Origin: Acidobacteriota bacterium
GTDB lineage: Bacteria; Acidobacteriota; Terriglobia; UBA7540
Length of the DNA: 22,309 nucleotides
Assembly (NCBI GenBank): GCA_021784615.1
Contig: JAJYHU010000056.1
Location: forward strand, 1 to 22,309
Direction of reading: 5' to 3'
Positions 1 through 7,939 of the stretch are shown here, one piece after another. The stretch's first letter is position 1, and every line of letters starts with the position of its first letter. The notes below the pieces were generated by a model, which did no database searches, was not told the DNA's origin, and worked only from the letters and a program-made list of their open reading frames with translations. The translations under genes and the position numbers were made by a program.

Positions 1-185
1 CCAGCTCCGCAGCTAATGAATGGCCAGATTCCGGCATTCCCTTGAAAATGGATCATAAGAAACGAGAAAAGTCGGACGTATCTTACCCAAAGGCACGCGA
101 TATGGCAACACCCCGCCCACCCCGCCCCACAAAGGGCGCCTCCCTGTATGCTTGCCAAGCCGGTGAATGATACAATCAGGGTGAT

Positions 186-746
186 TTGACAGGAAAAGCC
201 ATAATCTGCACTGTTGCTTTGTTGTTCGGCGGTTGCCCTAAAAGGAATACAGGGCCAAGGATTGTTTACACGCCCACTCCGCCGCCGGCCGCGAGCAGCG
301 TCGAGACTTCCTCGACCGAGCCGCCGCAAGCAGTTGTCATCCAGGCACCAGCTCCTCCAGCCCCGGATCAGACTGCTCGCACGCCGACACCCACGCCGGC
401 TCAATCACAGCCTCGCCGCCGCGTTCGCCGCGGCGAACGCCCGCGAGCCAGCGACGCCTCCTCAGAGTCCCAACCCGTCAATGTGCCGCCGTTGGGACCG
501 AATGAGAGCACGGCGCTGGAATCGGCGTTACATGGCCAGGTTGTCCAAATGCAGCAGCAAATTGAAAAACGGATTGCGACCCTCAGCCGGGAATGGCTCT
601 CTCCCACCGAGCGCGAAACCCTGGAGGGGGCGCGCGGATTCTTGCAGCAATCCGTCCGGGCCCTCCAGGAATCAGACTTGCAGAGAGCCTCCAACCTTGC
701 GCATAAGGCTGACCTTCTTGTGCAGGCGGTTGAACAATCGCAATAA
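186..746 (+). CDS. Proline-rich lipoprotein with C-terminal helical domain
   Basis: I do not recognise a named family. The frame opens after a TGA at 168-170, and the only usable start is TTG at 186, preceded by AGGGTGA-like bases that can act as a weak ribosome site. The N-terminus MTGKAIICTVALLFGGC is a short lipoprotein signal with a lipobox-like LFGGC (Cys17), so the mature protein is probably lipid-anchored on the periplasmic side. Residues ~25-100 are low complexity, rich in Pro, Ala, Ser and Thr, with an Arg cluster (RRRVRRGERPR), as in flexible envelope linkers. Residues ~105-186 are Gln/Glu/Leu/Ala-rich and predicted helical (QMQQQIEKR, QESDLQRASNLAHKADLL), a repeat-like style seen in small helical lipoproteins. 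The downstream neighbours point the opposite way, so it is probably monocistronic. Coding status is fairly secure; function is unknown. Confidence 0.7.
   Translation: MTGKAIICTVALLFGGCPKRNTGPRIVYTPTPPPAASSVETSSTEPPQAVVIQAPAPPAPDQTARTPTPTPAQSQPRRRVRRGERPRASDASSESQPVNVPPLGPNESTALESALHGQVVQMQQQIEKRIATLSREWLSPTERETLEGARGFLQQSVRALQESDLQRASNLAHKADLLVQAVEQSQ
421..440. repeat. Perfect 20-bp palindrome inside the lipoprotein gene
   Basis: GCGTTCGCCGCGGCGAACGC reads identically on both strands. It lies in the Arg-rich linker codons of the Pro-rich lipoprotein gene. The flanking bases (C at both ends) do not extend it. It could form a cruciform or mRNA hairpin with almost no loop, or be chance in GC-rich Arg codons. 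Confidence 0.6.
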
Positions 747-951
747 GAGGCTTCCAGCCTCAATTCTCTTCGTACTTCCGCAACAACCCTGAAAGTTCAT
801 GTGTCGCGCTACTTCTCCGCCACACAAAGGCCTGCCGGACCAGACAACTCCCGCAAAGTTCTGCGCTGAGCGCCGCCCCAACTGCGAGTAGGTCATGCGG
901 ATAGACCTTGTTGCCGAAAAGGAAGGGATTGGGATGTATAACCCTGGCCGC

Positions 952-1626
952 TTACATCCACTGCGAGCGATTCGCGTATAAAGTGAAGGGCTGCTCCGGA
1001 TGCCGTTTCTTGAAGGCAAGATAGCGGCAAAGCATTCGCTCGTACCTCCGGTCCGAGGTTTTCAACTTCTTGTGGGGCAGTTGAATCAGGGTGTCTTCCA
1101 CTTTCCACACATTCTTTGTTGAAAAGCGCCAGTCAATGCCTGTTAATGTCCGCAAGTCGGCCAAGCCGTATCCCGTGATTCGGCCTTTCCCGTCCACATA
1201 AGCGTCCACGTAACTCATAACCAGATGGCGCAAGGTGCGGAATACGGGCTTGCGTCCTTGCAATCCCACATCCCGAGATCGCGCCACGGCTCCCCACCGG
1301 CCGCGCTCGTGAAAGGCAAAGACCACGTGGTCCAAGTTATCCTGGGATTCCATATCCAGAAATAAGGGTGGGTACCCGTGCTGTTCCAGAATTGTGGCCG
1401 CCACAAGAACCGCCTCCAGGCAATGCACGGTTTGGTGCTTGAGCGCGCTCCGGAAGCTGCGCAGAGTCTCGCCCTGTCTTTCGTGATTATATGGCAGCGT
1501 ATATAGAAAGCGCTGAACGCCAGGCGGCGTGCGGAATCTTTGAATGAGTTCCCACTCCTTCAGAGAAAAGGCCTCCCTTCCCGGCGGAGCATAGGCCGGC
1601 TCGCATGTGATCTTCTCTTTCCGCAA
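952..1626 (-). CDS. Transglutaminase-like (Cys-His-Asp) protein downstream of AsnB
   Basis: A 224-aa protein. I chose TTG at 1626, two bases after the asnB stop, because a GGGAGG sits 9 nt upstream inside the end of asnB; an upstream TTG at 1686 would overlap asnB by 58 bp. The order Cys69 (HCLEAVLVAATIL), His100 (DNLDHVVFAF) and Asp119 (VARSRD) has the spacing of the transglutaminase/papain-like fold, with the Cys at the start of a helix and the His on a following strand. The segment GLQGRKPVFR plus a Trp/Tyr-rich C-terminus is, from memory, typical of a conserved bacterial family annotated only as transglutaminase-like. No signal peptide is seen, so it is probably cytosolic. Reaction and substrate are unknown; possibilities are amide hydrolysis, transamidation or a non-catalytic role. 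Its tight coupling to asnB implies a shared pathway. Confidence 0.75.
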   Translation of the reverse strand: MRKEKITCEPAYAPPGREAFSLKEWELIQRFRTPPGVQRFLYTLPYNHERQGETLRSFRSALKHQTVHCLEAVLVAATILEQHGYPPLFLDMESQDNLDHVVFAFHERGRWGAVARSRDVGLQGRKPVFRTLRHLVMSYVDAYVDGKGRITGYGLADLRTLTGIDWRFSTKNVWKVEDTLIQLPHKKLKTSDRRYERMLCRYLAFKKRHPEQPFTLYANRSQWM

Positions 1627-1628
1627 GG

Positions 1629-3548
1629 CTATGAGCCTCCCGCCCCCCAGCGATCGTACCAAAGCTGAAAGCAAAGAAGCGTCCAAAGGGATTTGCGGTG
1701 ATCGGCCCGCCCCTCAATGTGCTCCCGGAGCATTTGGTTCACAAAAGCGGAACTAAAAAGGCCTTGGCGCTTCAGCTTTCCTTCCGCCAGCGTTTCGAGC
1801 ACCAACGGGCGCAGTTCATTCCGAATCCAACTGGCAATTGGCACCGTAAATCCGCGTTTTTGCCGGTAAACGATCTTGTGTGGAAGCCATTCTTCAACCG
1901 CTTTCTTCAAAATATATTTTCCCTTGAAACCTCGCATCTTAAGATGGGTCGGCAAGCCCGCCACAAACTCCACCAGGCGGTGGTCCAAAAAGGGTGTTCT
2001 CACTTCCAGCGAGCACGCCATGCTCGCACGGTCCACTTTCACTAGCAGGTTGTCCTCAAGGTACATCCGGAAATCAAGGTAGAGCATTTCTCCCAGAACT
2101 TCGTCGAACTGCGCGTCTTCAAGCAGCCGGGGCAATGGAGAAAAGATGGCGGTGCTTGGAGAATAGGCTCCCGCCCATTCGGATGAAAAAAGGCCGTCGA
2201 TTTCCACCGGTGAAAACATTCCAAACCAGATGTGGTGGCGCTCCGCGGGACTTTTTCCCGCGTGGGTCAGAAAACGGCGAAGGAACAGGCCAAGGGGCAC
2301 TGCACCGGACGATACGGGCAGAAGATCCCGGACCCGGTCAAAAACCTGCCGCCGGATAACCCGCGGAAGCCGAAGGTAATATTCTGCGGCGCGCACGCCC
2401 AGGTAGGTCGGATAGCCTCCAAAAAGCTCGTCGCCGCCTTCGCCGCTCAACGCCACTTTGATGTGTTCCCTCGCAAACTGAGACAGAAGGAAGGTCGGCA
2501 TCACAGCGGGGTCGGCCATGGGCTCGTCCAGGTGATCGACAAGATAGCCAAGCGCTTTGCGCATGCTGGCATCGTCGGCCATCAGAACGTGGTGTTGAGT
2601 GTGAAAATGTTTGGCGACGTCGGCGGCATACCCGCCTTCGTCAAAAGAGCGCTGCGGAAACGAGACGGAGAAGGAATTTACGTTGCCCGGCGAAAGCTCG
2701 CTCATGGTGGCGACCACGGTGGAGGAATCAAGCCCCCCGCTCAGGAAGATTCCCAGCGGCACATCGCTGACCAGGCGGGAAACGGCGGCTTCCCGAAGCC
2801 GTTCCCGAAGCTCCACGCAAACTTCTTTCTCCTGCTTCGGAGTAAAACTGGGAGGTCCGGGCGCGCACATGTAATCCCGCAAATCCCAGTAGCATTCGGT
2901 ACGGGCAATCCCACCCTGAACGACCATGATATGCGCGGCGGGAAGCTTTTTGATTTCGGCGTAGACGCTCCGCGGGGTCGGGAAGTATCCGTAGAAAAAA
3001 TATTGCGCCACCGCTTCCGGATCCAGGCGGCGGCTAACTCCTGGATATTCAAGAATGGCCTTGATTTCAGAAGCGAAAACAATCGCGCCCTCTTTCTGCC
3101 AGTAATAGAGGGGCTTTTCGCCGGCCCGGTCGCGGACCAGAAGAAATCGTTTGGCCGTCTCGTCCCAGAGCGCAATCGCAAACATGCCGTTGAGATCGCG
3201 AACAAAATCGGTTCCCTTCTCTTCATAGAGATGGGCAATCACTTCGCCGTCCGATTGTGTTTTGAAACGATGACCCCGTCCGAGAAGTTCTTTCCGAAGC
3301 TCGCGGTAGTTGTAAACCTCGCCGTTGAAAACCAGCGTGACATCGCCCGCTTCGTTTGAGAGGGGCTGATCGCCGGTTTTGAGATCGATAATGCTCAGGC
3401 GGCGGATGGCGAAAGCCAGGTGGGAAAGTTCGAATTTCCCCTGACTGTCGGGGCCCCGATGCTTGAGGCGCTCCGACATTCGGTCGATAATGTCCGGGCG
3501 GCGCAAAGGCTCCAAACCCAGGTTGTGAATGCCACAAATGCCGCACAT
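1629..3548 (-). CDS. asnB: Asparagine synthase (glutamine-hydrolysing) / AsnB-type amidotransferase
   Basis: A 639-aa protein with the two-domain AsnB architecture. The N-terminal class II glutaminase starts MCGICGIHN, so the catalytic Cys2 is present once Met is removed, and contains RGPDSQG, FNGEVYNYRELR and RDRAGEKPLYY (~139-149). The ATP-pyrophosphatase domain carries the PP-loop FLSGGLDSSTVVA (~268-280) and SGEGGDELFGGYPTY. It uses glutamine and ATP to amidate a carboxylate, classically aspartate to asparagine; AsnB homologues in glycan clusters are thought to amidate sugar acids or other surface substrates. The start is ATG with no strong ribosome site. It begins 44 bp after the membrane glycosyltransferase gene and is followed after 2 bp by the transglutaminase-like gene, so it is probably part of one operon. 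Family is certain; the true substrate is not. Confidence 0.93.
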   Translation of the reverse strand: MCGICGIHNLGLEPLRRPDIIDRMSERLKHRGPDSQGKFELSHLAFAIRRLSIIDLKTGDQPLSNEAGDVTLVFNGEVYNYRELRKELLGRGHRFKTQSDGEVIAHLYEEKGTDFVRDLNGMFAIALWDETAKRFLLVRDRAGEKPLYYWQKEGAIVFASEIKAILEYPGVSRRLDPEAVAQYFFYGYFPTPRSVYAEIKKLPAAHIMVVQGGIARTECYWDLRDYMCAPGPPSFTPKQEKEVCVELRERLREAAVSRLVSDVPLGIFLSGGLDSSTVVATMSELSPGNVNSFSVSFPQRSFDEGGYAADVAKHFHTQHHVLMADDASMRKALGYLVDHLDEPMADPAVMPTFLLSQFAREHIKVALSGEGGDELFGGYPTYLGVRAAEYYLRLPRVIRRQVFDRVRDLLPVSSGAVPLGLFLRRFLTHAGKSPAERHHIWFGMFSPVEIDGLFSSEWAGAYSPSTAIFSPLPRLLEDAQFDEVLGEMLYLDFRMYLEDNLLVKVDRASMACSLEVRTPFLDHRLVEFVAGLPTHLKMRGFKGKYILKKAVEEWLPHKIVYRQKRGFTVPIASWIRNELRPLVLETLAEGKLKRQGLFSSAFVNQMLREHIEGRADHRKSLWTLLCFQLWYDRWGAGGS

Positions 3549-3592
3549 AAGATTTCTGATTGCCAGCCTGGCTTTGAAATTTGCCTTGGCGT

Positions 3593-5497
3593 TTACTGCT
3601 GCTTTGCCGACAGGCGATGCTCATCCGAATCGGCAGGGACTTCCCAGACGGAATATTTCCACCCACTCCACAGCGGATTCATCTGCTGAACCGCCGCAGC
3701 CAACTGAGGCACCTGCCAGTTCTTAATCATGACGATAACCGGCGTTGTGCGCCTTTCCTCAAGCCATTCCCTTTCGCCCGTCATCAGCGGCAGGCGGCTT
3801 GTCCCAGCGGCAAAGATGTTCGGGAGCCGACCGCCGGGCTGGCCTTTCCCGCTCGCTTTGGGCCAACGGGAAGCGATGTAGTTGCTCGTCAACTCGCCGG
3901 CATGCGCCGAAATCAAGCCAACAGGCCGCTCAAGATAAAAAGGCAGGCTCGTCCGAAAGTAATAATAACCGTAAACCGGCAGATTTTTTTCCGGGTTCGC
4001 GAGGAGGGTTTCCGCAAGATTGCGGCTCGAATCGGCGGAAGCATAGACTTCAAGTGGGTGGAACCAGCGCGTCAATAAGAGCGGAAAGGCGCAGGAGGCC
4101 AGCAGGAATATCGCGAGTGTCGGAGCCTTTCCCCGCGCCCGAGCGCAGAGGTCCCGGCCAAGGATCCCCAAGGCCGCCAGGATGATCCCCGTATAAATCA
4201 GAGAGGGCTTAAGCAACGGCAACAGGTTGGGGGGCAGTTTCCGGTCCAGCTGCGCATGCAGAACAGCAAAATGCTCCAACTGTGGCGCGATGGCTGCCAG
4301 GACTCCCAGCACAATCAGCGTTGCAAATCCCGCCGTCACCCAATCCGGCGCCCGCCCCTCCCGCGCGGATCGCTTCTCCGCCCAGACCTTTCCCATCAAA
4401 ATACTGAGCGGAATAAGGGCCGGGAGTAAGTAGCCGGGAAGTTTGGAGCGCGATATCGTAAAAAAAATAAAAATCACTCCCACCCAGCTCACAAGAAACA
4501 AGATGGGAGCAAGTTGTGGCTGCCGGAGTTCTCTCCAGCGCTTAAGCCTGTTATAGGCGGCATAGAGCAGAAAGAAACTCCAGGGCAAAAATCCCGCAAG
4601 GTAAATGACGAGGTAATAGTAAATAGGGCCGTAACGGTGCGAGTGCCCGGTGGCAAAACGCTCCAAGCTCTCCTGCCAAAAGGCATATTTCGGAAAGTCC
4701 GGATGTCGGAGGGAAATAGCAATGAACCACGGCAGGGTCACCGCCAAAAAGGTAGCCAAACCCAGCCGCCAATTCAACTCCTTCACACGGCGCAGGCTGC
4801 CCCTCAAGCCTTGATAAACCACGATCGACAGTACGGGAAGAAGGAAGCCCACCGGCCCTTTGGTCAGAGTCGCCACGCCCATCGCCGCAAAAAGCAAGAC
4901 GTCCCACCGCCTTCGGCGCTTTGCAGAATCTTCGCCCACCCAATAACAAAGCATGGCAACCGTTACGAAAAAAGTAAGGGTCATGTCAAAAATGACTTCG
5001 CGGGCAAAGATGACAACCAAAGGAGACGTGGCAAAAATGATCCCGGCATACAGGCCGGTGGAATCTCCAAACATGCGGCGCGCCAGGAACCAGACCAGCA
5101 ACATTGTTGCCAAAGCAGCCAGGGCGGAGGAAAAACGTGCGCTTGCTTCCGAAAGCCCGCCAAGTTTGAACGAAGCCGCCACCAGCCAGAAATAAACCGG
5201 CGGCTTATCAAGGTAGGCGAACCCATCAAAGTGCGGAACGATCCAGTCTCCCTTGACCAACATCTCCCGCGCAACTTCCGCGTTCCGGCCCTCATCCGGC
5301 TCGATCAGCGAAAGACGCCCGAGCCGTGCAAAAAAGAGGCAGCCGGCAACGGCCAGCAGGAGTAAAAAATGAACTCTATGAGAGTTCCGCCGGGAAATGC
5401 TCTGGGGATCAACCCCATTTAATTGCGAAGAAGAAGTTTCAGCACTCAAGGACGCCCACAAACCTCCGTCATTCTGAAAAAAATCCGCGGTCCGCAA
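3593..5497 (-). CDS. PMT/ArnT-like membrane glycosyltransferase (GT83-like)
   Basis: A protein of up to 634 aa with a long hydrophilic N-terminus and then about a dozen hydrophobic segments from residue ~43 to ~470, followed by a soluble C-terminal domain: the dolichyl-phosphate-mannose-protein mannosyltransferase / ArnT layout. The first periplasmic loop has EPDEGRNAEVAREML (Asp68-Glu69, the metal/substrate-binding acidic pair of the family) and YLDKPPVYFW (~95-104), both typical of ArnT-like enzymes. These transfer a sugar from a polyprenyl-phosphate donor to lipid A, another glycolipid or protein on the outer face of the inner membrane. The start is uncertain: TTG at 5497 has no ribosome site; in-frame TTGs at 5461 and 5449 lie just after a GGAGG (5467-5463 on the minus strand). 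The GT2 upstream could make its lipid-linked donor. The acceptor is not predictable. Confidence 0.9.
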   Translation of the reverse strand: MRTADFFQNDGGLWASLSAETSSSQLNGVDPQSISRRNSHRVHFLLLLAVAGCLFFARLGRLSLIEPDEGRNAEVAREMLVKGDWIVPHFDGFAYLDKPPVYFWLVAASFKLGGLSEASARFSSALAALATMLLVWFLARRMFGDSTGLYAGIIFATSPLVVIFAREVIFDMTLTFFVTVAMLCYWVGEDSAKRRRRWDVLLFAAMGVATLTKGPVGFLLPVLSIVVYQGLRGSLRRVKELNWRLGLATFLAVTLPWFIAISLRHPDFPKYAFWQESLERFATGHSHRYGPIYYYLVIYLAGFLPWSFFLLYAAYNRLKRWRELRQPQLAPILFLVSWVGVIFIFFTISRSKLPGYLLPALIPLSILMGKVWAEKRSAREGRAPDWVTAGFATLIVLGVLAAIAPQLEHFAVLHAQLDRKLPPNLLPLLKPSLIYTGIILAALGILGRDLCARARGKAPTLAIFLLASCAFPLLLTRWFHPLEVYASADSSRNLAETLLANPEKNLPVYGYYYFRTSLPFYLERPVGLISAHAGELTSNYIASRWPKASGKGQPGGRLPNIFAAGTSRLPLMTGEREWLEERRTTPVIVMIKNWQVPQLAAAVQQMNPLWSGWKYSVWEVPADSDEHRLSAKQQ

Positions 5498-5641
5498 GGC
5501 AGACAGGGGAAACGCGGCGCCAAGTGCGGCCGATTCATTAGGTTCCGACGCCCGGCCAAGCTCCCAAACCGCAATGCCCCGCAGTCACCCGGAACAGCAG
5601 CAACTCGCAAAAGCCGCCGGCAGTTGATACCCCGCTGAGGC

Positions 5642-5664
5642 AAAAAACTTGCTCAGAATAAGCA
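5642..5664 (-). terminator. Weak hairpin plus T6 after the GT2 gene
   Basis: On the minus strand, TGCT (5664-5661), a 7-nt loop, AGCA (5653-5650), then AG and six T (5647-5642) lie 26 bp beyond the GT2 stop. The stem is only 4 bp, so termination would be partial at best. If active it separates the GT2 transcript from the downstream glycosyltransferase-asnB genes. Confidence 0.25.
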
Positions 5665-5689
5665 GCATATTCTTTTTCGGCATTCTTTG

Positions 5690-6445
5690 CTACGGACGGA
5701 ACTTGCGGACCTCAGCAGGACCGGCTCCCTCAAATACTTCCAACTGAGCATCATACTGGATTCGGTTCTTTTTCATCCAGCGAACTGCCCAGACGTCAGC
5801 AAACCCCTTTACCAGCCGACCCCACGTTCCGTACTTGGTCTCACCCGCAAGGCGAGGGTAATGCGCCACCGGAACCTGCGTTACGCGGTAGCCTCGCATC
5901 TTGATCAGGGTAGGCAGAAACCGGTGCATTCCGTTGTAGAGTTCAAGATCTTCGAGGCATTCCCGCCGATAAGCCTTGAGCGTGCAGCCGGTGTCGATAA
6001 CATCATCACCGGTGACCCAGTTTCGAAACCCATTCCCAATCCGTGACGAAAGACGCTTCCACCAACTGTCCTGGCGCTTCACGCGCACGCCGCAAACGGC
6101 GTCCCAATCCTTCAACATAGTTGCCAAGCGGACAATTTCCATAGGATCGTTCTGCAAGTCGGCGTCAATGGTAGCAATCATTTCTCCTTGGGCCAACCGG
6201 AATCCCGCCGCCATCGCGGCTGTTTGACCTAAATTCTTTCGGAAGTGAGCAATCCGAATGCGGGAATCGCGCCTCTGGGCTTCCTTCAGCAATTCCAGCG
6301 TCTTATCACCGCTGCCGTCATCAACAAAAAGGATTTCGACGGAGCCGTTCCACCCTGCGATGGCCTCTTCAATTCGGCCCACGAGAGGCTGGATGTTTTC
6401 CTCTTCGTTGTAAACGGGGATGACGATTGAAAGACTTTCTGTCAC
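5690..6445 (-). CDS. GT2 family glycosyltransferase (polyprenyl-phosphate sugar synthase-like)
   Basis: A 251-aa protein from GTG at 6445 that begins directly before the family N-terminus (LSIVIPVYNEEENI). A GTG at 6553 would add 36 residues that do not look like this family and would lie upstream of the best promoter candidate. GT-A motifs are clear: VDDGSGDKT, RKNLGQTAAMAAGF and the metal-binding DADLQND (Asp94/Asp96). GDDVIDTGCTLKAYRRECLE and the HYPRLAGETKYG motif match the dolichol-phosphate mannose synthase / ArnC-type subgroup. No C-terminal membrane helices are present, so it is a soluble or peripheral cytosolic enzyme. It probably transfers a nucleotide-activated sugar onto polyprenyl phosphate, and the adjacent ArnT-like protein would be the natural user of that lipid-sugar. 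This link is inferred from order and strand; a 192-bp gap separates the genes. Confidence 0.9.
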   Translation of the reverse strand: MTESLSIVIPVYNEEENIQPLVGRIEEAIAGWNGSVEILFVDDGSGDKTLELLKEAQRRDSRIRIAHFRKNLGQTAAMAAGFRLAQGEMIATIDADLQNDPMEIVRLATMLKDWDAVCGVRVKRQDSWWKRLSSRIGNGFRNWVTGDDVIDTGCTLKAYRRECLEDLELYNGMHRFLPTLIKMRGYRVTQVPVAHYPRLAGETKYGTWGRLVKGFADVWAVRWMKKNRIQYDAQLEVFEGAGPAEVRKFRP

Positions 6446-6543
6446 AGGCTTGCTTTCACGACCCGGAAACACGGTCCTGACACTGAAATGGACAACAGCA
6501 GTTGAACTGACCCAAACTCCCTGACGGCGGACCGCCTCGTGAA

Positions 6544-6573
6544 ATTCTAACACGCTCTATGAATGCAGCCCAA
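6544..6573 (-). promoter_or_regulatory. Candidate promoter for the GT2 gene
   Basis: Minus strand TTGGGC (6573-6568), an 18-bp spacer and TAGAAT (6549-6544). The start point would be near 6537, leaving a leader of about 90 nt before GTG 6445 and excluding the upstream GTG at 6553. The match is moderate only. Confidence 0.3.
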
Positions 6574-6659
6574 GAAATTGCTCTCTACGCAACACGTTGT
6601 TATGATTGAGGTTGAGAATACGCCCGGATCGGGTTGGCAAGCAAACGGAAGGCGTAACC

Positions 6660-6683
6660 TTGACCGATGCATTGGCGTATAAT
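6660..6683 (+). promoter_or_regulatory. Candidate -10 element upstream of the BON lipoprotein gene
   Basis: A perfect TATAAT (6678-6683) lies 41 bp before the ATG at 6725. A TTGACC at 6660-6665 is present, but the spacer is only 12 bp, too short for a normal sigma-70 pair, so the -35 element is not settled. Confidence 0.3.
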
Positions 6684-6724
6684 GTGCAGGATGCCGCTCC
6701 TCTTCCGGCGGCCAGGAGGTCACT

Positions 6725-7780
6725 ATGTTCAGTCCCAGGTTGCGTGTGGCAGCGCTGCTGCTGGGCCTTGCTGTAACCTTTAGCGGCTGCAGCCTTTTCA
6801 AGAGCTCCAGCGCTCCCGATGACAGCGCCATTGTCGCTGAAATCCAATCCAAGCTCTATCAGGATCCAATCCTGAAAACTCGAGATATCCACGTGATCTC
6901 CCAAAAGGGCGTCGTTGTTCTAACCGGCACCGTAGACAGCAACCAAGAGAAAACTTCCATCGAAGATTTCGCCCAAACGGCTGGCGGCGTCAAGCAGGTT
7001 ATCGACGAACTGAACGTATCAAGCACGCCGATGGCGGCTCGACAGGCTCCAGCGAACTCAGCGCCCGAACACCCCTCCAGGCGCCATCACAGGTCTGCTG
7101 CGGCTGAGAATCAGCCTCCCCCCGAACCGCCCGCCGGTGCATCAACAGCGCCGCCCGAGACTTCTGCGTCTGCGCCCATAGTCCAAGCGCCTCCAGCCGC
7201 TGAACCCAGTTCTCCTCCGCCGCCTCAACCCGTTCAGGTAACCCTCCCCGCAGGAACCGTCATCGAGGTCCAGACCGTTGACCCGATCGATTCCTCCGTC
7301 AACCATGCGGGCGATGAATTTGCCGCCACCGTCGCGTCTCCCGTGCTGGAAGATGGCCAAATCATTATCCCCCGTTATTCCAACGCTCGAATTCGCCTGG
7401 TCAGCGTTCAGCGCGCAGGGCACATCAGGGGAAGGTCCGCTGTGGAGCTAAGGCTGGTAAGTCTGAAGGTCGCAGGAAAGAGTTACGTCGCCGATACCAG
7501 CGTTTATCAGCAGCAGGCGGCTACCTCAAGGGGGAAGCGTAGCGCCGAGGTGATTGGCGGCGGAGCCGGCCTGGGAGCCCTAATCGGCGCCATTGCAGGC
7601 GGCGGGAAGGGCGCAGCCATTGGCGCAGCCATCGGCGCAGGCGGCGGGACAGCGGTTCAAGCAGGGACAAAAGGCAGCCAGGTGAAAATCCCTTCTGAAA
7701 CCAGGCTCGATTTTACCCTGCGCAGACCGATCACCCTCACGCTGCCGCCTCAATCTCTCGGCCAAGCGCCGCAGAACTGA
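6725..7780 (+). CDS. BON-domain lipoprotein with Gly-zipper C-terminal region
   Basis: A 351-aa protein; ATG preceded by AGGAGG with a 5-nt gap, an excellent ribosome site. Residues 1-22 are a lipoprotein signal ending in the lipobox FSGC (Cys22). Residues ~33-100 form a BON domain (AEIQSKLYQDPILKTRDIHV, GVVVLTGTV, GGVKQVIDELNV), a small fold linked to phospholipid or envelope binding in OsmY-type proteins. Residues ~105-178 are a Pro/Ala-rich linker. The C-terminal part (~180-351) has a beta-rich segment (LPAGTVIEVQTVDPIDSS, GDEFAATVASPVLEDGQIIIP) and a glycine zipper (GGGAGLGALIGAIAGGGKG, ~278-310), as in envelope Gly-zipper proteins. It is probably an outer-membrane or periplasmic structural/stress protein. 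TGA is its stop codon. Divergent from GT2 and convergent with the XRE gene, so probably monocistronic. Confidence 0.88.
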   Translation: MFSPRLRVAALLLGLAVTFSGCSLFKSSSAPDDSAIVAEIQSKLYQDPILKTRDIHVISQKGVVVLTGTVDSNQEKTSIEDFAQTAGGVKQVIDELNVSSTPMAARQAPANSAPEHPSRRHHRSAAAENQPPPEPPAGASTAPPETSASAPIVQAPPAAEPSSPPPPQPVQVTLPAGTVIEVQTVDPIDSSVNHAGDEFAATVASPVLEDGQIIIPRYSNARIRLVSVQRAGHIRGRSAVELRLVSLKVAGKSYVADTSVYQQQAATSRGKRSAEVIGGGAGLGALIGAIAGGGKGAAIGAAIGAGGGTAVQAGTKGSQVKIPSETRLDFTLRRPITLTLPPQSLGQAPQN

Positions 7781-7852
7781 GAGGGAACTGAAATTCGCGT
7801 GGCTTGATCGACAGCAGGCGTCGTCCCAGCTTGTTCAGTATCAGCAAGAGTT

Positions 7853-7909
7853 CCGGCACCACGCTAGCGGCAGTGCCGGCAGGAATTGTGTTTCCCAACT
7901 ATCGGGAAA
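7853..7909. terminator. Two inverted repeats between convergent genes
   Basis: CCGGCAC (7853-7859) pairs with GTGCCGG (7873-7879) across a 13-nt loop, and TTTCCC (7891-7896) pairs with GGGAAA (7904-7909) across 7 nt. They sit between the converging ends of the BON gene and the XRE gene, the expected place for a bidirectional terminator. Neither is followed by a clean T-run, so the role is inferred from position. Confidence 0.35.
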
Positions 7910-7939
7910 TAGCCCGGATCATTGGCCAGCAGCAACGGC

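Noticed and set aside
1..185. Possible end of a gene in the first plus-strand frame (PAPQLMNGQIPAFP then TGA at 43-45)
   Set aside because: Only 14 codons are visible, too little to support a call; the rest of the segment shows no clear promoter or RNA.
2232..3359. 375-codon open frame on the plus strand
   Set aside because: Lies entirely antisense to asnB, which has full family motifs; composition is the usual shadow of a GC-rich gene.
952..3548. Complete lasso-peptide cluster
   Set aside because: No precursor peptide, no separate recognition-element protein and no ABC exporter nearby; AsnB retains a normal glutaminase start.
4514..5365. 283-codon open frame on the plus strand
   Set aside because: Antisense to the membrane glycosyltransferase gene; rich in Lys, Gln, His and Arg from complementing hydrophobic codons, with no domain pattern.
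6660..6683. TTGACC plus TATAAT as a full sigma-70 promoter
   Set aside because: The 12-bp spacer is too short; only the -10 element is kept, at low confidence.
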